Below are positions 50,701 to 59,688 of a stretch of DNA of 64,000 bases, piece by piece. A program made the position numbers and the translations under genes. The notes beneath the pieces were generated by a model, which saw only the letters and a program-made list of their open reading frames with translations, was not told the DNA's origin and did no database searches. The stretch covers positions 54,211,501 to 54,275,500 of the forward strand of contig CANTUV010000026.1 in assembly GCA_947685225.1 (NCBI GenBank). The letters run 5' to 3'. Numbering within the stretch: position 1 is the stretch's first letter; the number at the start of each line of letters is the position of its first letter. This DNA is from Garcia nutans (lineage: Eukaryota; Streptophyta; Magnoliopsida; Malpighiales; Euphorbiaceae).

Positions 50701-51810
50701 ATTAAATCTACCACAGAAGCAGAAATACAAATGATTTATACAGTACATATAAGAAGAGCCCAGGTACTATATATATATTAGGACAGAAGGAAAAGTCAGA
50801 GTAAACATGATGGAAACAAGAATAAAACAAATGGGAAATTCTATGGCAGGAAATTGGCATCTACACATAAGGAAGAAATGCATGATGAAAAGGGAGCCGA
50901 CCAATAACGAGAGAATGAAATTTGACGATTCATTAGTATTCTACAAGGCTATCCATGAAATTGATTTACAAACAAATGAATAACAACTTATAAGAACATG
51001 ACAATTGTTCAGCATCTTATCAGATCCTAATGTACACTAAAATTATTCCCATGGAAGCAGACACTTCAAAAGTACCTGGATGTCCAAACCTTAAATATTC
51101 CAGGTGGGATGACTCGAGAGATAGAAATAATTTCCCTTCTCTACAATGCTGACAAATTAAATCACATGCTGCCAGCTATGAGAATAATCACCTACAGGGA
51201 CCCATAGTGCATTGATCTGAAAATAAATTGAAAAAAACATATATATAGCCCTTATAACTTGTTGTGATCCTTGAGTGATTCAAGTTTCATTAATAGGAAT
51301 GTAGGAGGATACATGCAAGCAGAATATCCCAGAGTGTATCACACAGCTCATATCAGTTTACACAGTAATTAAGAAGTCCACAGACAAATTGTTGTCGCTA
51401 GTTCTTTATCTTCAGCCTTAGAAGTGGAAAGGCATCATTAATCAAATATGTTATCATACAGGGATTGTCTTGGCATGATAGCAAGCCACTTCATGACATG
51501 AGGATACCTCCCCATTCATACCTGAGGTTATACTTCTAGGGAATGTTGCACAAAATAACAACAAACATTTACCAGCCATTACTGGCAATGGATTGGTAAC
51601 AAATGACAGATCCTCAGAAAATAACACTCGATAAATCATACAAGCTAAACAATTGACAGTATGGATTACACCATTTTTCATAAGCTTAGAGATTTGTTGT
51701 GGCGCTAAATAATTGACCAGAAAAATGGAAATTAAATGTAAAAAGTCCAAAAAAAGATTAATGGCAGCTCACATTTTAATTTTTTGGGCATGGAATTCAG
51801 TCCACTCTTA
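47782..51810. other. Intergenic region between ferroportin copy A and the Sel1-like gene
   Basis: The first few hundred bases are the presumed upstream region of copy A. From about 49.4 to 51.8 kb the sequence is less AT-rich and may include 3' UTR or unannotated exons of the Sel1-like gene. A 98-codon minus-strand open frame at 51454-51750 shows no recognisable family. No other gene is supported. Confidence 0.4.
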
Positions 51811-52616
51811 TTAAGAATCACCCTTCAGCTCATCTGAGTCTGAATCACTAGCATTATAACCTGAAAAAGAATCACAAACCAAGAAAAGCAAGGCTAAGAT
51901 AAAGGAACCATTATTAAGTTAACGGAACAAGCTTATAATAATGATGATATGGACAGAGGTATACCTGGATGCTTATCGCTAACTTTCCAAACTGAGGACC
52001 GAGTCCTTGATGCTCTAGTCATCCAAATCCTTCCCTAAAATCCAAGCCAATGATACCGTTTTTCTCATAATCAAAAACAAGAAAATCAAGAGGCAAAGGG
52101 AATAAAAAAATGAAGAATAAAGAAAAAAAAAAGAGGAAATAGTGACAAGCTATGACCTACTAGAATTTATTTCAATCGAACACATATACCAAAACTCAGT
52201 AACTTATTAGCCAGTTATTTCGTAAAGCATTTTTCCCTTCAAATTTCAAGCCCATCCAACAAAAATTGACAGCGTTGATCACAATTCATAACAGAATAAA
52301 ACCATCCGAAGTCCAGCAAATAAAGAAACAAGCAAAACCCACAAAGTACACAAAACTAGAATCTCCAAAAGAAGAATTTAGAAAACAAAAAGATTATCTT
52401 CTGGGCATCTCTAGGGACTCCATATCCACTATAATACATTTGACCAACTAAGACCTGCATGTTAATATCTCCAGACTAGGCCTCTTTGAGGGTGCCTTTG
52501 AACCACCTCTTCACGCAATCGGATACAACCTCTGATAGGGGCACGCGTGCGTTGCTGTTACTAATACTGTTCATATTTATATTGTTGTTGTTGGTCACAT
52601 CAGAGCTGGTTTCCAT
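51811..52616 (-). pseudogene. Small Sel1-repeat-like protein gene, three exons, with an in-frame stop and altered donor
   Basis: Exon 1 (52616-52398, 73 codons) starts METSSDVTNN and contains VVSDCVKRWFKGTLKEA, a TAG codon (52476-52478), then SGDINMQVLVGQMYYSGYGV and PRDAQK. Exon 2 (52034-51965) encodes GRIWMTRASRTRSSVWKVSD. Exon 3 (51860-51811) ends YNASDSDSDELKGDS. The phases join and would give a 112-residue protein. VLVGQMYYSGYGVPRDAQKG fits one Sel1 (TPR-like) repeat, and the acidic tail is typical of a short plant protein family I recognise only by pattern. Two lesions: the TAG where a sense codon is expected, and AAG|ATAATC at the exon 1 donor where AAG|GTAATC would be normal. Both could be C-to-T/G-to-A changes. 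The rest is well conserved, so decay is recent or the sequence contains errors. Confidence 0.72.
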
Positions 52617-53771
52617 CTTCTCCGGCCGAAATCGCGATGTGGTCTTTCGTATATTGAGGGTTTTGGACGCTTCACGAGATTGTATATCCTGCTCGTAGCG
52701 GCAAGTGATTTTCCCAGAAAAATTGAAAAAGCAATCGAATTTTTATATGCAAAATACAACGAAAAAACATTGGGAATTTGGACTTCTTTTTCTTCTATTG
52801 TTAAAAATCTTACCTTTTTTTTTCTTTTCTCTACAGACCCATTTGTATGTGTGTGTCGTGGAGAAGGAGAATTAAGAATTAAGGAGGGTTTACAGAGGGC
52901 GCGGAGCTTTCATAGCAGCATTTCTATTTTTACAGGGTAGAAAGAGGGTAAAGCAAACGCGAAAACAAGGGCAAAACGGTGTCGTTTTAGGCTTAGATTG
53001 CAAGAATTTTGTGGCATTTCGGTCCACTTGAAATTTTTAATTAAAATTTAATATAATATTAAATATATATGTTTTTATATATTTCTTATACATTGGCATT
53101 TATTTTTATTTCTCAACAAAATTATATTTTAAAAATTTTATAAATTCATATAATTATTTTCAACTAATTTTATTTTACTTTTTCTATAAAACTTGTTTTA
53201 AAATTTGACTTTTCCATTTTTTTTAATAAAAATTCATCCCTAATTATCAAGTCAACGGTAGATAAATTAAGAGAATGCAAATTTGAATTTATAATAAAAA
53301 CTAAAAATTTTTAAAAATTATAAAGATAAAAAAAATAATAAAAAGAAGATAGAGAGGCTTTTGGTTAAGAAAAGGAAAGCAACTCCTGTCAGGGCCCACT
53401 TGGCCGCCTCTTGTTGTTACTTTAAAACGTTGCTTGCAAATTAGCTGGCCCAATTCTTCGTATTAATGGTTATCTCTAAATTTAGATTTAAATATTATAT
53501 ATAATATTTAATTAATGATAAAATTATAGATAATTAAAAAAATAAAAAATAATAATTAATTATTTTAAAAATTAATTTAAAGAAAAAAATTTATAAATTT
53601 ATTTTTTTTTTATATTTTTAAGTTTCATAAACCATCTCTATTGATAGAGGTAAAAATTAAATAAAATATTATAAATTAATTACTAAGATAATAAAATAAA
53701 TAAAATAATAAAATAATTTAAAATTCAAAGAGTATCATAACTAAAGTGTCAAATAGACAGTTGGGTTCATG
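52617..53771. other. Upstream region of the Sel1-like gene and AT-rich spacer
   Basis: 52617-52990 is comparatively GC-rich and holds the presumed 5' UTR and promoter. From 53020 on it is AT-rich spacer, with a short balanced patch near 53390-53450. No other gene is seen. Confidence 0.5.
52973..52988. promoter_or_regulatory. Near-palindromic AAAACGGTGTCGTTTT motif upstream of the Sel1-like gene
   Basis: This 16-bp near-palindrome lies about 360 bp upstream of the start codon. It is similar in design to the AAACGGCGCCGTTT core of the hAT palindrome at 14570-14591. A promoter element is possible, but the role is not established here. Confidence 0.35.
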
Positions 53772-55402
53772 TATTAAATAACAGCTGAGTTAAAAACAGA
53801 CCCGCAGAAACAACTTCTCAAAATGAAACAAATGTTTCCTAACTCTATAAAGATGGATGCTGTAGAGAAATGCTGCCAATGTCACAGCCCAAAATGATAC
53901 TAAAATCAACTCCCAGAAATCTGACCACCAAATATGAATTGGTAAAAAAATAATCGTGAAACTTTGAAATTAATCCATCAATCTGATATACTGTAAATTC
54001 CAATTATGGGATTGTAATTACCTGTGGTTTTGAGATAATTATTCCCATCAGATACCCTAGCAAGTCCATGGTAGATTGCAGCGAGTTCTGAACACCTTTG
54101 ACCTCCCACAATACATCTATCAGATTCAGGAACATGATCCTGCTCCAGTACCCGCACAGAATAATTAATTTGAAGTAAATATATATAAGATACAATCAAC
54201 AGGCAAATCCAGGAAATAATTTTTAATCACATTTGAAAACATGAACCTGCATTTGTTGAATCACAGATAAGTCAAACATCCGCAAACCAAGCCGCGATGT
54301 TGCCACTCCAGCCATTAGCATATAAGCTGATAATACATGATTTTGGACCCATATTGAACCAACACATATTAAGAGGCAGGACCACTGTATTAACATGATA
54401 TACAATATTAATTAATAAAATAAAGCAAGTAATTATTAAAAAAAATGAAATCAACTATATAATATATATTATGCATACCTGCGACCAAATAGATCAGAGT
54501 CCTGTTCTGAGAGTTCAAATACGAGATTGCAAGATTGGATATACAAGCGTTGCAGAAATTCCAATTAAAGCACTTATTCCACGTCCTATACCAATTACAA
54601 ATGCTGGTATACCTTGCCATTGTAATCTAGCTATCATCAAATTCCCAAAACAGAAAGAACAGTAAATATTTAATTATGAGCTGCAATATTTAGAAACAAA
54701 AACAAAACCAAGATCGTTTAAGTTAGCTTAGAAACGTCTGCCTCATAGTGTAAGATGTCAAAAATTCAAATCACCTGAGAACGTGAAATAAAACAAAGCC
54801 AGAGATACTCCTGGAAGCACAATATCTTGCTGTAAATACACATTCCAGGTACCAACAAAAGGAGCTGCAGAAACCCATTTGCCTATTTTCCTTCCCCATT
54901 CATTTTCTGCCAATGTTGAACTTTCCCCATTTTCATTTGAAAGAGGGGTGCTTTCTTCAAGATCATCAGATAAATATCTTGAAATCTTTCTACGGCTACT
55001 CTCACCTAAAGCTGGAAACCCTTTATATACACGAGTAAAAAGCCTATACTCTATCCATACTGCTACAGAGCTCCATATTGCTAAAGTCACAGCAGAGGCT
55101 TTAATTGATACAAAGCTGATTATAAAGCCACTAAATACTGGAGCAAGAAGCTTGCAAGTTAAATCAATTCTTCTTATAATGGCATTCATATTTGTTAGTA
55201 CACCTGGAGGATGACCTTCTGATATCACCACCACCCTGTACTTTTAAAAATAGCTATTGACAATCAGTATTAATAATTGAAATTATTGCCATACATGCAA
55301 TTCATAAATAAATTACCATTCTCTTTCTATTAGGATGGTACCAGCCAGAGTGGAAAGCACACCAACAGCTCCAAAGATATTTGTTATTGCCACAAGTAAG
55401 AT

Positions 55403-55953
55403 TAGGGGTGTACTCGGGCCGGGTTGGGCCGGGTTTGACCCCGGCCCGAAGCCCGACCCGAGTTTTTCGGGCTGCAGTTTTGCAGCCCGTGGCCCGACCC
55501 GAAGCCCGGTCGGGCCGGGCCACTTCGGGCCTGACCGGGTTCGGGCCGGGTCGGGCCGGTCCGATTTTTTAAAAATTAAAAAAATAATTTTTTTAAAAAA
55601 AATTTAATAAAATTTACTTATAAATATTATTTTAAAATTTTATTATACTAAATTATATCTAATAATATATAAATTATTATATCATTTTTTATATATAATA
55701 TTTAAAAAAAATAAATTATTAAAATATAAATTTAAAAAAAAATTAAAAAAATATAAAAAAAATTAATATCTCGGGCCGGGTCGGGCCGGCCCGAGATTTT
55801 TTATTCCAACCGAGGCCCGACCAGAGCTGGGCTCGGGTTGGATTTTGAGGCCCGTGGCCCGACCCTAACATGGGTTCGGGCCGGCCCAACCCGGCCCTAA
55901 ACCCTTCGGGCCGGGCCGGGTTGGTCCGGCCACGGGCCCAATGAACAGCCCTA
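55403..55953. mobile_element. GC-rich hAT-type MITE, 551 bp, inside exon 3 of ferroportin copy B
   Basis: The ends read inward as TAGGGGTGTACTC and TAGGGCTGTTCAT. The 8-bp direct repeat AGTAAGAT flanks it at 55395-55402 and 55954-55961. The arms are packed with GGGCCGG/GGCCCGA repeats in both orientations around an AT-rich core (about 55565-55765), so the element can fold into a long GC-rich hairpin. It has no transposase. The open frames seen across it are by-products of the GC-rich repeats. Confidence 0.92.
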
Positions 55954-55983
55954 AGTAAGATAAACGTTGTCAAATTTGTAGAC

Positions 55984-56003
55984 TTCATAAATAAATTACC
56001 ATT
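55984..56003. repeat. 20-bp filler insertion copied from nearby sequence
   Basis: TTCATAAATAAATTACCATT here is identical to 55301-55320 (the intron 3/exon 3 junction of copy B) and replaces TTAAGGTT of copy A. This is a templated insertion, as left by double-strand-break repair. Confidence 0.8.
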
Positions 56004-56060
56004 GAAAATACTATCAATGCAACTACCGTGCATCCAGCAATTACAAATGAAAGAATTTGG

Positions 56061-56760
56061 TGTTGTAAAAATTGAATTAATTTTTCACCAATAATATATA
56101 TAGTTTGTGAATAATTGCACCAACAATTATATCGAAAAATTTTAAAAAATTTTCAGAAAAGGTATAAAATACCACCATAACTATGTCAAAAATAGCTATT
56201 AAATAATTAATAAAGAGAATACAAAATTTAATGAAGTTCGGTCAATTAAATCAAATTTATTATCTACGTCCTCGAATACTACCAAAATAATATTTTTAAT
56301 TTCAAATAAAAAATACAAAAGAAAGAGAAAAGATAAAATTATTAAGCCTTAAAAATGAGAATGTTTAATAATTTTTGGGATGATTAAAACAAAAGGGAGA
56401 GGAGTCTAATTTATAACCAACAAGCCACTCCCCATATCCTATATCTAAAGATGTGGGATTTAAAAAAAAAAAAGGCCAAAGACAACAAATCTTCACCTTG
56501 ACTATTTTTTTCATTTTCAATCTTCAAATCTTCTTTTATAAAAAAACTATTTTAGTGATATCTTTAAATGTGCTGTGTAGCGCTCATCTTTAATTTCTCA
56601 AAATATTGATCAAGTTCGAACAATGGTTGAACTTGACAGTTGTTACCACCTTTGTCAACATGTTTACATTGAAATTTATCATTGAAATTCAAGTACTCGG
56701 GTTTGTTCAAATATATAAAAGTCAATTTATAATGAAAATAAAACAATAGAGCATACTTCC
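56061..56760 (-). mobile_element. Copia-type LTR plus short internal remnant, minus strand
   Basis: An LTR-like block runs from TGTTGTAAAA (56061) to GACAACA (56487), with TG...CA ends and TGTTG/CAACA inverted termini. Immediately right, AATCTTCACCTTGAC is the reverse complement of a typical copia polypurine tract (GTCAAGGTGAAGATT), so this is the 3' LTR of a minus-strand element. The sequence to 56760 would be its internal 3' end, and the rest of the element is missing. It interrupts exon 3 of ferroportin copy B after AATTTGG. Confidence 0.65.
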
Positions 56761-56773
56761 CACCAAATTAACG

Positions 56774-56929
56774 GTTTTAGAGGAGTACAGTGCAAATAGT
56801 AAAGCTTTTAGAGATGATTTTGTTAAGTCTATGATTAAGATGGGGAATTTAAAACCATTGACTGGACTTCAATGTGAAGTTCGTATCAAGTGTAGAAAGG
56901 TGAACCCAAAAGCATGGCAAGATCAGTAG
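56774..56929 (+). pseudogene. Class III peroxidase C-terminal fragment
   Basis: 52 codons including the stop read VLEEYSANSKAFRDDFVKSM, then IKMGNLKPLTGLQCEVRIKC and RKVNPKAWQDQ. This is the conserved C-terminal end of class III peroxidases (F..M.KMG.L.PLTG..GEIR..C..VN) with the last disulphide Cys present. Nothing upstream encodes the rest, so it is an isolated 3' exon end. It resembles the frame-shifted tail of the 38.2-kb pseudogene but is better preserved. Confidence 0.88.
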
Positions 56930-57633
56930 ATTTGTAACTGGAAGTACATATATAATACTCTTTTTTGAGTTATTGCGTGTTTGTTGATCTTTGGCTTTTG
57001 TTGTACTAAATCCAGGCTAATAAGGTTGTAAGTTTAAGTTCTATTAAGTTGGAGTCTAATAATTATCAAGAAAATAAAATCACCATTAATCTTTGATCTT
57101 TCCATTAAGAATTTATTTGATATTGAGCTTAAAATTCAACAAAATATCATTATACATATATAATGTTATTAGAGAATAGGAAATTGATATTATGTTTAAC
57201 TATATAATATGAAATTATTAACATTATTGAATAATTTGATTTGTGTAAATATAAAATTATATAAAAAAAAGAGCATAATTACAAGATTTTTTAATTATAT
57301 TTCATATTTTAAAAAATATATGAGCGATGTGTTGGTATGATGAAATTCTAATAATTTATTTAGAATTAAAAAAAAAGTAACAAGTATGATGAAACTCTAA
57401 TAATTTATTTTGAATTAAAGAAATAACACCCGATGGTTATCTTATAAACCGAACTTCTCCATCCTTAGTTATAATAATAATTTTAGTTGAAGAAAACATA
57501 TATAGAAGGATGACTAGTAAAAGTAAACACCAAATTCTTTTTAAATGTCCCATAAAAATCTATAGTCTTTAATTTTTCGTTGTTGTTCTTTTTTTAAAAG
57601 GAAAAAAAATTCTAATGCTATCACCAAATAAAT
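56930..57633. other. Spacer, no gene seen
   Basis: AT-rich. The first part may be the former 3' UTR of the peroxidase fragment. Confidence 0.5.
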
Positions 57634-58124
57634 TAGAAGTGTGCATCAGTCAAGTTTAATCGGGTTAAAAATATATTTCAATCTGACCGAATTCATATAT
57701 ATAAAAATAAATAAAATCAAATTCGACCAAATTTATATATATTTCGATCGATATGTAAATTTTTTATTTCAGTCGAATTTGATCAGATTCAGTTGGATTA
57801 TAATATATATAATATATATTATAAATATAACTAATATAGAAACTATTATATAGAAAAAAATTATTTTCGGATTGATTCGAGTCGGTTCAAATCAGGTTAT
57901 ATAATATATATTATAGTTTATAAATATATAATATATATATATATGTCAGTCGGATTCGAGTTGAATCGAAAAAATAATTTTCAATTCTATGATCGAATTA
58001 AATTTTTTTTTTAAATTTTAATCTGATTTTACTCATATATATAAAATAAAATTTGACTGAATCTATTTAAAATATATTTAATTCAATTGAGTTTGATCCA
58101 ATTGTATAAATTTATACGCACTGC
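57634..58124. mobile_element. Possible MITE with GTGTGCATC-type ends
   Basis: The left end TAGAAGTGTGCATCAGTCAAG and the right end read inward (TGCAGTGCGTATAAA) share a weak inverted repeat. The interior has repeated tcggattcgagttg/gaattcgatc-like motifs, as in the element at 59250. No clear target duplication was found. Confidence 0.4.
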
Positions 58125-59249
58125 AACAAACCCTTATCGTCTTGCCCTGCCAGAAGGGTTTACTTTATAGACCGTACGTAAAATATAAGAAAGTCCATGT
58201 TCAATATATTCTGCTGCATGCTCTGATTTTTTTTTTTTTCAAATTTCTTATTCAATTCGTTTAGATTATAAGCATCGACTTTTTAGGAATGCCTTCCTTA
58301 GTTAAGGAATGAACTATGCAATAAAAAAAAAACGCATCTTTCATTCTCAAACCAAAAAATTTATTATAATTATTATTATATATAATATTCAAATATATAA
58401 TTCATATACAGATAGAAAGATTAATTTTCTTTATTTTATTTTGAAAAGTTTCCTACAACTACACGTTAACTTTCATGAAGCCTTACCCAAGTACCCAAGT
58501 AGTAATTTCCTGATCTTAATTGTCAATATATTAGATTATAAGTAATTAAACGTCAAACTTACATATATATATATATATAAATATAAATGTAAGCAAAATC
58601 AAATAAGCACGCCCACGGTTTGCACGCTGTAAAGCTATAATTAAGAATATTAGACACAGTCAGGCACAGAATTCAAAATTAAGAGTGTCATACATTATAA
58701 ATGTAAAGAACAAAATTTAGGTATATAATTATAAAATATATTATTAAAAATAGGTATAAAATATCTAATAAAAAAGTATAATTTTTTAAAAAAATTTGAA
58801 AGATATGACACTTTTTAATTAATCCGTTTGTGTCATTAATAAAAAAGAAACGCGCTCTTAAGGAAATTAGGGCTCTTTATGATTCAAAGATCTTCAAATA
58901 GAGGTAAAGGATCTCTTCTCTTCGGACATAGATAGCCGCACATAATTTTGAACCTGCAACTCAAGGAAATAAAGTATTTAAGTGTCAAATCTAAATTTGG
59001 TTAAGACTTAAGTCAGTAACTTGATTTTTAAGGTTCTCAAAGAAGAAAATTATTATTTGTTTTCCGAGAATGAGAGTTCTATTATGTAATCGGTGCATAA
59101 AAATTATTTGCCTTTAGCAATTTACTACTTATTGAGTATACATACACTAAGTTCATGATAAAATTTTCCTTAAGAGAATATTCTATTAAATAAAATGGTT
59201 GAGTTGCAGAATAAAACTAATAAAAATAATATGTAAGAATATTTTTTAA
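58125..59249. other. Intergenic AT-rich DNA, no gene seen
   Basis: Contains a short TA run near 58565 and no recognisable coding sequence. Confidence 0.5.
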
Positions 59250-59688
59250 TAGGAGTGGGCATTGGTTGGGAATAATCGAAATTAAGATATGTTTCAATTT
59301 GATCGAACATGATTTAATACTAAAAAATCAAACCGATTTCTACTGAAATTATATATATTTTCAATCTATCAATATATTTTTGAATTTGGTAGTTTAAATC
59401 AGGTTATACAATATATATAATATATATTATAAATAAATTTAATATATAATTATATATAATATTATATGAATTTCTAGACACGGTCAAATCAAGTTACATA
59501 ATATATATTATAAATATATATATCTCAGTTGAGTTCTAATTGAAGTAAAAAAATAAATATCAACCCAACTATCTAACCAAATTCAAAATTTTTTAAAACT
59601 AAACCCGATTTCATCTGCAAAATAATTCGACCGAATCCAACCAAAATGTATTTGGTCCGATTGGAATCGAAAAATTTATGCACCCCTA
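59250..59688. mobile_element. Probable MITE with TAGGxGTG ends, related to the 57.6-kb element
   Basis: The left end is TAGGAGTGGGCATTGG and the right end read inward is TAGGGGTGCATAAATTTTTC, sharing TAGG-GTG. The flanks ATTTTTTA and ATTTTTCA may be an imperfect 8-bp target duplication. The interior carries repeated tcgaa/ttcgg-like motifs similar to the 57.6-kb element. Confidence 0.5.

Larger units (their letters stand above)
53772..56060 (-). pseudogene. Ferroportin/IREG copy B, truncated and multiply disrupted
   Basis: Exons 4-7 align with copy A at a constant offset of 8,519 or 8,518 bp: exon 4 55235-54775, exon 5 54650-54479, exon 6 54384-54247, exon 7 54139-54022. A degenerate exon 8 ends at 53920 and most of exon 3 is present. 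Exons 1-2 are absent. Lesions: one base lost at the 3' end of exon 4 (CACGTTCTCAG versus CACGGTTCTCAG); exon 5 acceptor changed from CAG to CTG; 7 bases inserted in exon 7; one base lost at the exon 8 boundary and its stop region deleted; a GC-rich MITE plus filler DNA inside exon 3; and a copia LTR abutting at 56061. Exon 4 keeps the base that copy A has lost. Confidence 0.92.

Noticed and set aside
51454..51750. 98-codon minus-strand frame
   Set aside because: No recognisable domain; lies downstream of the Sel1-like gene and may be 3' UTR or intron.
52391..52398. U12-type AT-AC intron to explain the AT donor of the Sel1-like gene
   Set aside because: The donor ATAATCTT does not match ATATCCTT, the intron ends in AG, and no TTCCTTAAC branch site is near the acceptor. 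A changed GT donor is simpler.
52266..52940. Plus-strand open frames over the Sel1-like gene
   Set aside because: They are shadows opposite exon 1 and the upstream region of the minus-strand gene.
55302..55607. Pro/Gly/Arg-rich open frames on both strands
   Set aside because: They are by-products of the GGGCCGG repeats of the MITE at 55403-55953.
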